Part shown: positions 9,719 through 22,691 of the stretch, piece by piece
Numbering within the stretch: position 1 is the stretch's first letter
How the letters are laid out: each line of letters begins with the position of its first letter
Source: Augochlora pura
Lineage: Eukaryota; Arthropoda; Insecta; Hymenoptera; Halictidae
Assembly: GCF_028453695.1 (NCBI RefSeq)
Contig: NC_135775.1
Span: 20,990,545 to 21,054,544, forward strand
Reading direction: 5' to 3'
DNA length: 64,000 bases
Notes under the pieces: model-generated
Databases searched by the model: none
Seen by the model: only the letters and a program-made list of their open reading frames with translations
Told to the model about the DNA's origin: nothing
Translations under genes and position numbers: made by a program

Positions 9719-10630
9719 GCACATTAATGTTACTTCGAATATAATATTATATCTATAAATTTAAATCGATGTAGTTAACGCGAAGCTATGAGATTCAAAT
9801 AAATGTAGACGATCGTTTTCAGTTCTCAAGAAATTTTTCTTCGATCCCGAGGGCACCTCGACAGCGTCAAGGAGACTCCTCGATGCGTTCATACGCTCCG
9901 TGGAAATCATTTGTTATTCAAATTTTAATTGTCGCCGGGAAGAATCCTTGCGGAGGCGGGGGGTGGGGTAAGGGTTTGTTGGAAACGTCAACGTACCCCT
10001 AATTGTCGATTCGAACAGTTCCCGCGTACCCGGGCGATGCTAATGACAAGCATTCGGCAGCGTTAACTACTTTGACTTTCATGCTTACCGCTCCATTCGG
10101 ATTCACTGTAGTAATAACTCTGTAACCATAACAGATAGCACAATTAATTTCAACACTTTAACAACTTCATGCAGAAGCATATAGGACATGCATTAGGACG
10201 CATCATTCACCGCCGCGCGTCTCCGTACTCCCGCATAATGCGGCTGCTCCCAGGCCCAAGTGTCTCACTTCAGCAGTTTATGAAGCACTTTGGAAGCGAA
10301 CGAACCGAGCTTAAGTTCCGAAACGAGGAATTTCTGCTTGGCCTGTGCTACGTGTGCCGATGACTAATTCATTATTTCCTGACGACATAATAAAACGAAT
10401 CACGAGGCCCGAATTTTGCGTTCGCGCGCCGTTTTTACTGTTTTTTTTTCGTGTTTTTTTCGTCGACGTCAAAAACGTGTCGTCGAAGCGCGATGTTTGA
10501 CATTTCAATTGTAAAATTTCGCGAATTTGTTGACGCTCGATTTTTTACTTTCGATTTGTCGAAATTCTACGAAATCGTGCGATTGTTGTCCATGTGTCGA
10601 GGTTAACGATTTTATAAAAAAAACATTGTC
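9719..10630. other. Non-coding, mixed composition
   Basis: A GC-rich block from about 9830 to 10500 contains a G-rich patch near 9955-9971. The rest is AT-rich. No gene recognised. Confidence 0.45.
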
Positions 10631-10750
10631 TATGTAAAATTAAATATATCTATCCAGAATTAAATTTATCTATCTAAAATTAAATTTATCTATCTAACAT
10701 TAAATTTATCTATTTACAATTAAATTTATCTATCTACAATTAAATTTATC
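10631..10750. repeat. 20-bp tandem array, 6 units
   Basis: Six units of TATCTAMAATTAAATTTATC in exact 20-bp register, with one or two substitutions each. AT-rich, non-coding. Confidence 0.9.
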
Positions 10751-11980
10751 TATCTATTTATCAGAATTAAAGTGCTTTGTTCTTTATTAATATACATATA
10801 AAAAAAAGTAGAACAAAATTTATATAAAGAGCGTAAAACTATCAAACGAATTTCTATTTTACAAAAATATATAGTCATCTAAATATTCAATTTACTTCAA
10901 TGATCCATAAAAATGATTGTACATCAGAACGAGAAAACAACGTCTAATAAGACGTCTAATAATTTATATTTTACAAAAATGATTGTCCGCCGGAAGAAAA
11001 TATTTAGCAAAATATAACATAGATTTATGCGGTTTAAGAACACTTGAAGAACAACGGAACGTGATAAAAGTGCAGAAAGCACAGTAAAATATAATTCCTA
11101 CTTACATAACAGAATAATATAATACGAATTTATACATTACGGAAATGTTTAATCATCAGAGAAAGAGAAGGGAGAGGTCCAGTATACATTGATAATTCAT
11201 AAAAATGTTCTAAAAGCAACGAAACGTGACAAAAGTGCACGAAATACAGCGGATTTAAATATTCTATTCGTATAAAGAAGAGAATAATTTAAAACGAATT
11301 TATACTTCATGAAAATATTCCAAGAAAAATAAAATATCATACATGAACGTTTTATTTTTATCTAAAAATATTTAGCCATGAGAAAAGAGTAGACCAAAAG
11401 TAACAATAAATACAAAAGAAATAAATATTTAATAAAACTGATCGACCATCATGAAAAGAGAACAGGAAAGTATTGATGCGACAATAAATAACTAATATAA
11501 AAAAAAAAATTAGAAAAAATACATTTACGGTGGAAACGTTCAATCTGGGACACTTCTCCTCTTCCCGGAGAGCCTGCATAGAGATCAGGGTTTGCCTAAA
11601 CATCCGGGGCGCAGGCAGCCGTAATGAACTTATTAAGAAATAATGGATCGTCTATTAGCGCACTTAATACATGTTAGATAGACCGACGAAATTCGGTCAC
11701 CGGCGCGCGAGGGAGAGAGAACCGTCCCGTGCGCCGTCGATGTCTTCCATCATCCGCATTAATATCGAATGTTCCGACGCATTAACACACCGGGAAGAAC
11801 GTGTTGCCGGTGAACGATGGCTCTAAGGGAGGATATGCGCTTACGGGCGACGCGATGCGAGCGCGCGCGAAACCCGGTGCTCTCAGACCCCGAAGTGTTA
11901 CGAAATTTAACAGGCCTGCGACCCCTGCGCCGCGCCGTTTTACGTTGGGTTACGCGTGCTTAATTGAATAATTAAAAGTC

Positions 11981-11996
11981 CGCGCGCGCGCGCGCG
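11981..11996. repeat. (CG)8 run
   Basis: Eight uninterrupted CG dinucleotides, a classical Z-DNA-prone sequence inside a CpG-rich block. Confidence 0.9.
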
Positions 11997-12173
11997 GTCG
12001 GTACACGTCCACTGCGACGGAAAACGCGATCGCCTCCCTCCCTCCCCACCCCGCCCCCGCCCACCCGTTGGACCACCGGTGACACGCCGCCGTGGCAAAG
12101 CAAATAATCACCGCCTCGTAATCGTGCAATCACAGGAACAAGGCTGCTCAAGTGGCAAGAAACGAAATTTCAT

Positions 12174-12220
12174 GGGGGTGGAGGGGAGGAGGGGAGGGGA
12201 GGAGGAGGGGGTAGGGGAGG
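12174..12220. repeat. G-rich purine tract
   Basis: GGGGAGGAGGGG-type sequence with many runs of three or more G on the plus strand, separated by one or two bases. It fits the pattern for an intramolecular G-quadruplex. Confidence 0.75.
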
Positions 12221-12637
12221 AACAACTGACCCATGTGTAAACGTTCGCGGATCGTCCATAATAGAACAGAGCCCCTCGTCGTTCACCGGGTACATCCCCC
12301 GTCACCGACGGCTCTATACGATTCTCACCGAATCGAATCCCACCGATTTCAAAGTGAATCCCGCCGAGCTGACGCATATTTTATTCCACCGGTCTATTAA
12401 TATTGAATCGCGGAGAAGTAACTGCGGAATCGCAAAATATGCGCTACATTTTGATTACGGGCGCGGTGATTAAGTGGAGAAATATTTGATGCGATCACGT
12501 TTTATTTCGATACGAAAGTTACCGTAATTATTTACGATAATGCTGAGACTGGACGATTTTGAGAAAATGGATTTTTGTTTTTAAAGCGGAGGTGGCGTGT
12601 TATGTTCTATTGGTATATCAATATTTAATTACAGATG

Positions 12638-12681
12638 AATATATTATGTAATATATTATATATTATATTACATAATATATT
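12638..12681. repeat. AT-only perfect inverted repeat
   Basis: 18-bp arms (12638-12655 and 12664-12681) are exact reverse complements around an 8-base spacer. The arm contains AATATATTATGTAATATA. It could extrude as a cruciform. It lies in a longer ATATTA-rich stretch continuing to about 12740. Confidence 0.85.
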
Positions 12682-13829
12682 TATAATATATTCATTAATA
12701 CATTTGTAATATATTTAAAATATTATATATTAAATTACATATACTAGTAACTTGTTTTATCAATGAATATTCCCCGAACTTACAAAAACACTCGGGGTTG
12801 TATTTATATAATATATTTTTATGTTTTATATTTTGATATTAATGTAGTCATAATATATGCATTAATACTTTTACAATATAATTATAATGTTATATATCAT
12901 ATAAATATACTAGCACTTGCGTACTACACCTGTCCATACAAACATTTCTCGACTGAATAAAATTCATATTAATAACCGACATAATGCCATTACCTAATTA
13001 TGATTCATACAATGAGAATGAAATTACATTGTCCACGATCATCTCTATCACATAATGCTAAATTTATAAAATATCGCGGAGTATCGTCAAGTGTTCTACC
13101 ATCGATCAACGGAACTATACAAAGCTTCTAACACGCTACTCTCGTCAAGCGATTTTAATCTAATATTTATATTAAATTAAATTAAAAATTTTAGCTGACA
13201 ATACATCTTCGGTCCACGATTATTCCAAATAAAAATTCATAATTCTCGCGGCATTATGCAAAACTTCACGGTGTACACGCCGCGTCGCAGCGTTCTTGAA
13301 AACGGTGCGGCGCGTTCACCGAAGTGCATTTTGCATTTTGATATTTCCCCGGTGTTTGCGTAAATATAAACGGTAAACAAGACCCGCGCAAAACGGCTCG
13401 GCAAACAATCAATTAATCGTCAACAGTTTCACGAGTGGACCCCGCGCGACGCCGTCATAAAAAGTGCACGCAGGTTAACTGATCAGCGTTTATTTGTGGG
13501 ACAACGGGCGGGGGCCCCCGGGCCGCTCGTAAATGCACGAGAAGATAAAACAGTAACGAGCCGGTAATCGAGGGCAGATGCTCGGATCGACGATTGACAA
13601 TGCCGGCGCATCGGCGATGCATTACACTATTCGCGTCGTTCCAGGAAAATCGAGGTTCACGTGTTTCAGCCATCGTAACAGATTTCACCGAATGTGTCGT
13701 CGTCGTCGTCGTCGCCGCCGCGCGTTTAGAATTCGCTGAACGTATCTGTTGGGATTACGAGGTCGGGATGATCGAATAATACTTTATATATTACGTGTTT
13801 ATTCGACCACCAACACAATGAAGTGCATG
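12682..13829. other. Non-coding, nothing recognised
   Basis: AT-rich to about 13240, then a CpG-rich block from 13250 to 13760 with a (GTC)n patch near 13697-13720. Short open frames only. Confidence 0.45.
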
Positions 13830-14095
13830 TACAGTCAGTCCCATAAGTATTCGCACCCTCATTGCTTACAAAATCTACAGTGGTACGAATACTTTTGTCG
13901 ACTGTTATTATGTACTACGAGGAGTAAAATCAATATATCTTTGTCATTAGTTAATCAATTTTGTTATAATTTGGTATAAATAAACTTTATACATGTGTTC
14001 ATTCATAATGAAAAGTTTATTGCAAAATTTTACTTGATTTCAACAGATTTCTCTCATAAGCAACGAGGGTACGAATACTTATGGGACTGACTGTA
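13830..14095 (+). mobile_element. Tc1/mariner-like MITE with 39-bp inverted ends
   Basis: 266-bp element bounded by TA. The left end reads TACAGTCAGTCCCATAAGTA, and the right end is its inverse (TACTTATGGGACTGACTGTA). The two 39-bp termini differ at only two positions. Just inside the left end, at 13883-13905, lies an inverted partial copy of the terminal motif (GGTACGAATACTTTTGTCGACTG). TA target sites are typical of the Tc1/mariner superfamily. No transposase frame is present. Confidence 0.9.
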
Positions 14096-14250
14096 TCTCG
14101 GATGTAACTTGTTACTATTTACACATTAAGCAATATTATACTTTACGACTATATTGAAACAATGAAGGCTAGAAAGTTGTTAATCCGCAGGTGCTGTTAC
14201 CAGCTCGGTAGGCTGGCTTGGATTGACCGACTCGTTCCCTCGTAGACCCT

Positions 14251-14468
14251 TTAACCCTTTGCGGTCCGCGCAGATATCGCGAGCCGCTTATCCGCTTGGT
14301 ACTGTTTATTTTCAATTTTGTCGAATCCTTAATTTTCGTGATTTCCTTATGAAAGGTACCCCTTTTCTATTCGTCATTATTGTTCCAGTTAAATGACAAT
14401 GCATATTAATTAATTTTTAGCCAAGTATGTTATCTCAGCTTAGTATATTATTGTTAGCTAAGGGTTAA
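14251..14468 (+). mobile_element. piggyBac-like TTAA MITE (CCCTTTGCGG subtype)
   Basis: 218-bp segment beginning TTAACCCTTTGCGGTCCGC and ending TTAGCTAAGGGTTAA. TTAA is present at both ends. The outermost CCCTT/AAGGG is inverted, while the inner part of the terminal repeat has diverged, so this copy looks old. No coding frame. Confidence 0.65.
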
Positions 14469-16230
14469 AGTAAGCGTCAACGGTGACGAGGTGCAATAAA
14501 CGGCAGGTAAAAGGAATACTTTTCCTCGGCCACATGTTTCGCGCATTTCGCCGAACACGCCATCAGTATCGTATCCAAAATTCGTCCGATTTCTTCGGCA
14601 AGTTTATAATTCGATTCGAAAGTTTCTTCTTAATTTGTTTGCCGCGGAGGAACTTTCCAGTTTAGCGGCTTAATTATTCTCCACCGGATACGGTTCGAGT
14701 TATAGATCTCCGAATAGAGGCTTCCGGCGCGCCGACAACTCGGCCAATAAGTGTGCGCGCGAAGGGGGGCCCGAACGCATTTACCGGAAGTTTACCAGTT
14801 AAATATATTTACTCTTGAAACTCCGCGTTGCGCGTACCGCGCGCGGGAGGGGGGTGGGGATATTATCGATAGCCGATTTTCGACGGTATTGTTTCGAATA
14901 GATTTACACGCGGAACTTTATCTAGGATGCGATTCTATTTCCATTAGCTTTTGCGCCCTGTTCCGCGGAATTGATAATAAATCATGTCCGTGCTCTGCGT
15001 AAAATCGCTCGGGCAGTTCACGTGTCAGTCCATTACCGATCATTCTCAGTTTGCGTTAATGTTTGCGAATGCGGCTAGATCCGCGATATTGTTCGCGCAG
15101 GGCGCAACAACTATTTGCAACCTGATAAAAGATAATAGCGTGAATGGGAAGCCTGTAATAGAGTCGTATCCTACGAGAGAGTTTATTGTTGCCGGTAGAA
15201 ACGCGAAACGTAGTCGAGCGTGTCCAGCGGATGTCAAACTTCGTTTCGTCGGCGAACAATGGCTTAAATGTTAATTAATGCGCCGTATTTACAACCTACT
15301 TTGTTTCGTTATTAGACCGTTATTGTGATGTACCACGGTCCGCGACGTCGCGCAGTTTTAAACTATGTTTCGCAAACTGAACCGTAAGCGCGCAATAATA
15401 ATTCCACGTTGAGGACTTGGTCCATCTTTGTGCTAGATTACTGTGCACTGAACATGGTAGACTGTGCTGTGCGTTGAACATTGTAGACTGTGCTGTGTAT
15501 TGAACAATGTACACTGTGCTACGCATTTTTAATCCTTCCATTGCGACCGAAAGCTTCAGTATGAAACATTCTACATTTTTATTTTATACCTTGCGACACT
15601 ATCGTTGTAAAAATAAAATAACGTTTGTCGGAGTTCTATTGGATTAAGTATGATATTAATATTCGACTAAATAACACTTATGAAGATCAATTACTTTAAT
15701 TACATAGATATAATTACACAGATTACGAAATTTCTCCTATTATTCAAAGACGACTTTATACTTCTGTTATAAAAAAATTAATATTGATTAATATAAAAAT
15801 AAATTAATATCGACAAAAGGAATTTTCAAGAAACGTCATTTAAGCTGCTACAATTGTAGTAAAAAGAGAAATAGGAAATAGTATCGAAGGCTACTGTCAG
15901 GGCACAGTAATTGGCACCTGTACCGTACACGCACGGAGGTAATAGGAAGCGGCGGATCTTTAGGCGATAACCAACTTTCGGCACGGCAGTAGGTGATGCT
16001 CGTTCATCATCGCGTATATTTCGGAGCGGCGCATTGTCCACATCACGTGCACGCGTTCGGGGAACATTAAATCGATTCTCGTTCACGCGTGATTTACCAC
16101 GGCGAATTGAATCGTAAAGTGGTTTGCGTGCTTACGATTTTTCCTGTGTAATCGACCGCCATATATCCCTGGGCCAAACCCCACGGACTGCCTGCTGCCA
16201 CCTTGCCGAACCGTGCCCGCTATCGTCGAT
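14469..16230. other. Non-coding; CpG-rich then AT-rich
   Basis: CpG-rich from about 14490 to 15260, with open frames up to 96 codons (14984-15274, plus) that carry no recognised motif. A short direct repeat around TAGACTGTGCTGTG lies at about 15451-15500. AT-rich from 15540 to 15830. No gene called. Confidence 0.4.
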
Positions 16231-16412
16231 ACCACCACTGCCACGCCATCGCCACTACCATCGTCACACTACCACCACCGCCATCGCCACTACCATCGTC
16301 ACACTACCACCACCACCATCGTCACACCACTACCACCACCATCGTCACACTACCACCACTACCATCGTCATACTAGCACCAATACCATCACCATCACCAC
16401 TACCAACACCGC
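16231..16412. repeat. CCACCATCGTCACACTA minisatellite
   Basis: Imperfect array of ACCACCACCATCGTCACACT and shorter CACTAC units, reading as Thr/His/Pro/Ser-rich in plus frames and Val/Gly/Asp-rich in minus frames. The repeat explains these open frames. Confidence 0.85.
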
Positions 16413-16963
16413 CAGCAATTCCTCCTTCATTTATCCGCCTCGAATCCGTCCTCTTCGGGTGAAATTCGCGCCGCGGGAGGGCACCGTTCGCCGCACGCAA
16501 TCGAAAGTAGCTGACAACCGCACAAATACGAGAGCTCAAACAAGCGGACGCGCATAATTTTCTACGGCGACACAGGACAAACAAGATTCTGGCCACGTCG
16601 ACGGCTCATCCGCGCTTTATACTGCCGGCGGGGTCCCGTGTTCAATATGTACTCATGAATATCGATCAATTCGACATCTAAGATTCTTTTGATTGGGTTC
16701 GATTGGCCGGTTTGGAAAACCAATGGGGTAGTCGAACGATTATGCTTGCAACATGTACTTTCATCTCTGTCGAACGACAGTTTTTGGTTCTTTATTAATT
16801 TTCGAGTTTTCTTAATTTTATATATTGAAATTATATATTTAGTATGTAATTATATTGTTAAAAATGAGAGTAAATCAAATACGAAGCAGTGATTAAAAAT
16901 ACTTGAATTATTTTCAACTGGATGACTGAATAATTGACAAAGTGTCTATGTAGCTTCTCAGTT
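16413..16963. other. Non-coding, nothing recognised
   Basis: CpG-rich to about 16640, then AT-rich unique sequence. No exon or element seen. Confidence 0.45.
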
Positions 16964-17199
16964 TTAACCCTTTGTACTCGAGTGGCGACTCTGAGGCACC
17001 GTCAAAATCGTCCTATCACGTTTTAAGATAATTTTAATTAGATTTAAAAAATTGTTAAATAGGTGAAACTATTGTTACGAGTAACAAGAATTAATTTCGT
17101 ATGCATAAAAGTGAACTTTGTTACATAAAATACGAATACAATGAGCCACAAAATTATTTCATATTTATGATTAAAATAACTTCGAGTGCAAAGGGTTAA
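16964..17199 (+). mobile_element. piggyBac-like TTAA MITE (CCCTTTGCACTCG family)
   Basis: 236-bp element starting TTAACCCTTTGTACTCGAG and ending CGAGTGCAAAGGGTTAA. It shares the subterminal GTGGCGACTCTGAGGCACC with the copy at 5588 in the same orientation. Both also have GATTTAAAAAATTGTTA and the ACTCGAGT palindrome near the left end. Non-coding. Confidence 0.9.
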
Positions 17200-17724
17200 A
17201 ATGATTAATTATAATTTTCTTTCTTCTCGAGCATTTATTATATATAAACAACTCCAAATAAATATCAGTTTCGGAAACGTTTGGTGGCTGTAGCTATTGT
17301 CGCGGGAATTGTTTTAACAACAGAAACATAGCGGGAACAAAAACTACCCTTCAGAGACATCTCGTATCGGTTTACGTCGGAATCGCCGATACAGTTATCG
17401 CCGATACACAGTTTTGACGGACAAGAATTCACTGGAACCAAGTTTAACTGACAGGCAGCAGCATTCGCCGGCAACATTGTTTCCTAGTAGTTATACTTGT
17501 ATACCGTGTAGACATTGTGGTCGGACGCCGATAGATGGATTTTCAAACTACCAACTTCGCGAAAACCAAACTACGGCGGCGGGACGTGTTGCATTAGACA
17601 CGTTTTACTTATTTTCGGTGAAACTAACTGGCTCGCATATATCATCAGGTACAAAAATGTCTCTATGTCAAAATGTTCTCAATGTAAAATATGTAGATAA
17701 ATATTGTAAAATGAAATTAATAAT
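17200..17724. other. Non-coding, nothing recognised
   Basis: Unique sequence. Open frames of 70 codons (17265-17477, minus) and 105 codons (17414-17731, plus) overlap on opposite strands. Both contain several Cys but no spacing that I recognise as a domain. Confidence 0.4.
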
Positions 17725-17991
17725 ATTTTAGGAAATTTGTATTTTGTTGACTGGCGGATTGCTTTGTTAATGGAAATTAAGAATATTTTACGAGTTATGT
17801 ACTTTTTCGATTGGTAAATTACTTTGTTAATTAAGATTGACAATGTTTCGTGAGATTTATGCTTTATTAAGCAATGGATTGATTTGTTAACCAAGATTAA
17901 GAATAATTTACGAAGTCTATACTTTCTTCACTGCTAAATTGCTTTGTAAATTATAGTTAAAAGTATTTTATGAATTTTACGCTATTTAAAG
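17725..17991. repeat. 60-bp tandem repeat, 4.4 units
   Basis: Units start at 17725, 17785, 17845, 17905 and 17965, exactly 60 bp apart. Each carries ATTTTAYGA at its start and GCTTTGTTAA near its middle. Units have drifted by substitution without indels. A minus-strand frame (17679-17894) reads as a 20-residue Ile/Lys/Ser-rich repeat, because 60 is a multiple of three. Confidence 0.9.
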
Positions 17992-18150
17992 TCTAAATTA
18001 ATAAAGGATAAAGCTCAAAATTAATAAACGATAAAGCTCAAAATTAATAAATGTTAAAATTCCAGATTAATAAATGTTAAAATTCCAGATTAATAAATGT
18101 TAAAATTCTATATTAATCAATGTTAAAACTCTAGATTAACAAAAGTTAAC
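17992..18150. repeat. 23-bp tandem array
   Basis: About six units around ATTAATAAATGTTAAAATTC, directly after the 60-bp array. The left units carry AAAGCTCAAA in place of AAATTCCAG. AT-rich and non-coding. Confidence 0.8.
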
Positions 18151-20437
18151 AACAATTAACGATCCCCATATTCCGTCTATCCAATCGCAGACACCATAAC
18201 ATAAATATCCCAGCTCCAACATTCATTCCGCGTTTCCGTTTCGCGAAATAAATCAGTTATCATGATTGCGAAAAGAAATAGAATATTAAGCGGACTTTGG
18301 GATTAATAAAAAAGGTTCGCTTCCGTGTGAAATTGGCTGGAACGGCGCACAAAGGATGGGAGAGCTCGACCCGTCGGTATCTATATATATGTAAGTGCAA
18401 ACAGAGTATCATAAAATACGGTCGAAAAGGAAACGTTAAATCGGATTGGCAAGTTTCACTTCATCATTCCGCTAGCCGAAGAAAAGTCGCGCACACACAC
18501 GCGCGTGTCTACATACATGCACACGTATACGTATGTACATACACGCGCGTCGTCTGGTACATCGGTACATAGCGAAATCGGCTTCTTATTTTATTTGCGT
18601 CACGCTCTCATTCTGTCTCACCGGGTGCCGTCACGTGCCAGGAGTCGTTTAGCGGTTGCTTTTTCTTTCGGAACGAGAAAATTTTTGGAGCGGACCCGCG
18701 CTCCTTGATACGGCACGACACTGCTTTAGTCCGCTTCGTCGAGCAGGATTACTTTCTTCCGTGTAGTTCCAGGGCAGTGGCAATCGGGGAAAAACTTGTT
18801 AAATCTTCCTAGGAGAGGAGTATCATTTCTGACCTGCTCTACCCGTACACACCAGCCGGCGAACTTCCTTGTGCATTGATAGAAACCATGCACCGACATG
18901 AAAACGCTGCACCTTTTTTTTCCTCCACCGACGACGACGACGACGACGACGACGTCGATGCGCTCCAGAGAAATATCGATCTCTACCGGCGACTCGTACC
19001 GGCTATCGAGTTCTCCCGGTCCTTTCACAACTTGTCGAGGAGCAACGGGAGTTGTAAATTTATTTATTTTGCCGGATTCCGAATCCGCGGGTTTTTCGGC
19101 CCGGCTCGACTCACCCCTTTCCCTGCTATTCGGAATTTTTCCAGCGGTCGCCCGTATGTATAGAGAACGCGATTAGAACGCGGATCTTTTGTTCTTGTTT
19201 TCGACGGAGATGGAACGCGACGCTATAGAGGAATTTTGAAAGTGCTGCGGTGTTAGATTAAATAGCTCTGATATTATTTATTGACAATTATTGATTATTA
19301 TTTGTTGATAATTATTAATCATTGTTTATTCATTTGTTTAATACTGCAGCTATGAATTTAAGGGTTTAATATCGTAGCTTGAATTATATTAAGTGCGGAA
19401 ATGATTTAATATTTTTATTGCATTTATGTGTGACGAAATTATTAATTTAATGTAGATAAGTTAATGAATTTAATGTATGTATGTATATAAACTATGAATT
19501 TAATATAGATGAACTATGAAGCGAATATAAATAAATTCTGAATCTATTATATATAAATTATAAATCGAGAACCAATAATCTCTGAATCAAATATGTATAA
19601 ACTATGAATTGAGTATCAATAAACTGTAAATCTAATAAATGAATAAAATATGATCTCTGAATCTAATTTATACGAACTATAAATCTAATATAATATAAAT
19701 TTAATATTAAGCTATGCCTCAAATGAATAAACAAGTTGAACGCATTAAATCATTAGCAATATTACAAAGCATCGCCCACAAAAGGAATTATTACACGAGA
19801 AGCATTTTTTAAGTAAAATGAAATTACGCGTTACAAGCGTGTTTCGCAAATCGTGTTTAACAGTGCTTAACTATGGTAATGAATTTCTCGGCGATAGAGA
19901 CGAACATATTAATAAAATTGTAGGTTTCATGCGCGTCTAGCCACCCGCATGCAAATTTTGCGGGGCATATCAGAAAATAAACACGTGAAATGCTTGATTA
20001 AATTCATAGCCTACTTTCGAGATCTCGAAACGGTTAGCATGGTTCCTTAATTCTCTCTTCGATAAGATAATACCGTTGACATTTGCATAAAAATTCTCAC
20101 CCCGGTAATATTTCATTAAACTAAGTTATCGGTGTTATCGAGAAGATGAGAAATAGCTCCTAATTCACCGAGCAGTTACTTTTAATTCTAATAAAACGGA
20201 TATTTAAAACGATCGTTCCACGATAGGGACACTGAATGTGGAACAGGAGGACGTGGTACGAACACGGTGTTCCATAATAGGTACGTTCCTGTAGTTTACT
20301 ATTTTAGTCGTACTATTTTATTTCGCATTGTGTGCTCTTCATTTGTATGACTTAAAAGAATCTATTATCCGGTAAATAAACAATCGAGAGATTGGTAAAT
20401 AAATCAAACTTTAGTAAAAATATTTAACAATAACCCT
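18151..20437. other. Non-coding; CpG block and degenerate AT repeats
   Basis: CpG-rich from 18480 to 19200, with an alternating CA/CG/TA stretch at 18489-18550 (Z-DNA-prone) and a (GAC)n run at 18929-18955. From 19440 to 19720 a degenerate AACTATGAATTTAATATA-type repeat occurs. No exon recognised. Confidence 0.45.
18929..18955. repeat. (GAC)n microsatellite
   Basis: About nine GAC/ACG triplets on the plus strand, giving poly-Asp or poly-Val artefact translations. Confidence 0.9.
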
Positions 20438-22691
20438 TTAACACTTCTACTGTCGTTTGGCGATTTTAAGCGCCATTAAAAATTGTTATATCACGTTTAA
20501 AAATAACGCTTACATTATGAAATTTATTTCTAGTAAAAAATGATATTAAAAGTGTAACTATCGTGTATATATATTAAGTTAACAGTCGAAAGGTAATGCC
20601 AAGCTATATTTGACCCAAATTATCAAATCTCAGTCATAGTAAAATAGAAGATAAAATTTTCTGCTGTCAGAAATGACCCGTCCCCGTTGGCAGATTGTTA
20701 ATATAAAACGTAGATATCGTAGGACAGAAGACCATTCCGGATTTCGAGATCAAATGGGTCCGGCTGTAAAGGGTAAATTGTAATAAAATCGATGATAATG
20801 TTATATCCCCTGAAAAGCGTTCCATAACAGGTACTTTTACCTTAATCACGGATATATATATATATATAGATATACATCCATATATACATATATATACGTA
20901 AAATGGGAAACGTTATCGAGTGGCGAGTACACTGCGGCCCCGGCCTTATGTAATACATAAAACAGAGAGGCGAGAGAGCTCGGTTCTCGCGATATAAAGC
21001 CAGAAGTCTCGCGTCAGGTCTCGCCGTGGAGAAGCGCCGGGGATCGCCGGGGGAGCCGCGATGATTTATGATCCCTTATGCGAAAGGTTATGGAGATTTT
21101 TGCGACGGCGTCGGCCCGTGCTCATTTCCAGAAAGTCGTCCGAGCTATGTGCATATTGATCAGAACGAAATTTCCTCGCGTTCCTCGATTTACTAAACAA
21201 GAGGGAGGGGCGGATGGCAGGGGGGTGGGGGGAGGGAGAGGCGACGCGATCGCATTGTTCGCCCCGCCGATGATAATTACTGCGATATTCTTCGTTATCG
21301 TTTGCCTTATCGGGCGGTGCCCCCCCTCCCCTCCTCCCCGATCGTCGCGTTAAACAATGACCTTATTGCGCGCGCCGCACCGCCGCGGAAACTATAATTT
21401 AGTAATTAACATCGGAACGGCGAATTTAATTCGTATGAAATATCATTCCGATTATACCGAGTAACAGGTATCCGAGCGCGGCGGTCGACGCGGAGGACAA
21501 TGATATTGAAACTCGTGATTTGCAAGTAAACAGGACGTGTAATAGCCGGGATAATTTGCATAGTTCGCTCCTATGTTTGCGCTAACGTTTTACTAATCAT
21601 CCGCGGTAATGAAACCGCCCGCGGGGGCGAGCTGTCTCTTCTTTCGCGGCCGGTGCTCGCTGACCCGGGCGTATCGTTGTTTCGAATTGTCGACGGATGT
21701 TTCAGCGGAATGATAGTTGTATAAATTGACAGACGAAAGAGTATAGTCCATACTTTAATTATTTTTCGTTGGTAATGTTATAAGAGTTCGCGAATTTTTC
21801 TCACGACTTTTTCGAATTTTAAGTTTGCTATTTTCGACTGAAGCACAGAAAATCTACAGTCTTTTAATTTGTATGGCATTTACATTTAATTATAGCATAC
21901 CGATTATGGCATATATGTATATCTGTTTTCAAACACCGAAAATATATTTAATTTGATTTATTTCAATTTATCCAATTGCATTTATTTATATGTAATATCG
22001 ATCGTGAAGTTGTAATGAATTTCCGTCGCACACGACTGTTATTTATTTTCTCTTGATATCAAAACTACATCCTACCAATTTTGTCGAACATACAGAACAA
22101 ACAAATATGAACAGTTGCGCGATAAAAAACACGTTGAACTATTATCGAACGTGAATTGTTTATTCGATACAACGCTAGGAAAAATGAAATGTTTCTCGAT
22201 AGGATCTGTTATTAAATGTATCAAACAACGTAAGATTGTTGTTAGTATATCTAATGCAGCTCGACGGCTGCACGTGCGCCGTAATAATTTATTCGCGGAT
22301 AGTAGAACCGGCTTGACAAGTAAAGAGGGCACAAATCATGGCGCGCTGCGACAGTAAGTAAACTGCAATACCAATGCGGGGGATTGTTCGAGCAGTAATA
22401 GTTTAATGACGACAATTAGCTGGTAATGCGTCTAGTATTAGCGCAGCTCTGCCTATAGATGCTAGCAAATTAGATGAAGATTTAGATGCGCCCAAGGCAA
22501 AGCTAACTTCCGGGCACACGGACGCCACGCGTACACGCAAACAACGCGGCAGCTTATGTACACCGAAAATGGTCTCCCCAAGTTCAAGAACGTAAGCTTT
22601 CGGATGCCTGGCTCCGACACGATTAAAGTCATCGTCGCGAGTTAGTACAGCAGCGTGTTTTAGAAAACGTAAAAATAATTATACGTCGTTA
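20438..22691. other. Non-coding; possible MITE fragment at left
   Basis: Begins TTAACACTTCTACTGTCG, resembling the left end of TTAA elements, but no inverted partner was found. A (TA)n patch lies at 20853-20895 and a CpG-rich block runs from 20930 to 21700. The remainder is AT-rich unique DNA. Confidence 0.4.

Larger units (their letters stand above)
10751..12637. other. AT-rich then CpG-rich non-coding DNA
   Basis: Very AT-rich to about 11570. It then becomes GC-rich to about 12480, with a (CG)8 run at 11981-11996 able to adopt Z-DNA and a G-rich purine tract at 12174-12220. No exon was recognised on either strand. Confidence 0.45.

Noticed and set aside
20438..20790. Possible complete TTAA element between TTAACACTTCTACTG and GTAAAGGGTAAA
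   Set aside because: The two ends are not inverted copies beyond a few bases and the right side lacks TTAA. Only a left-end resemblance remains.
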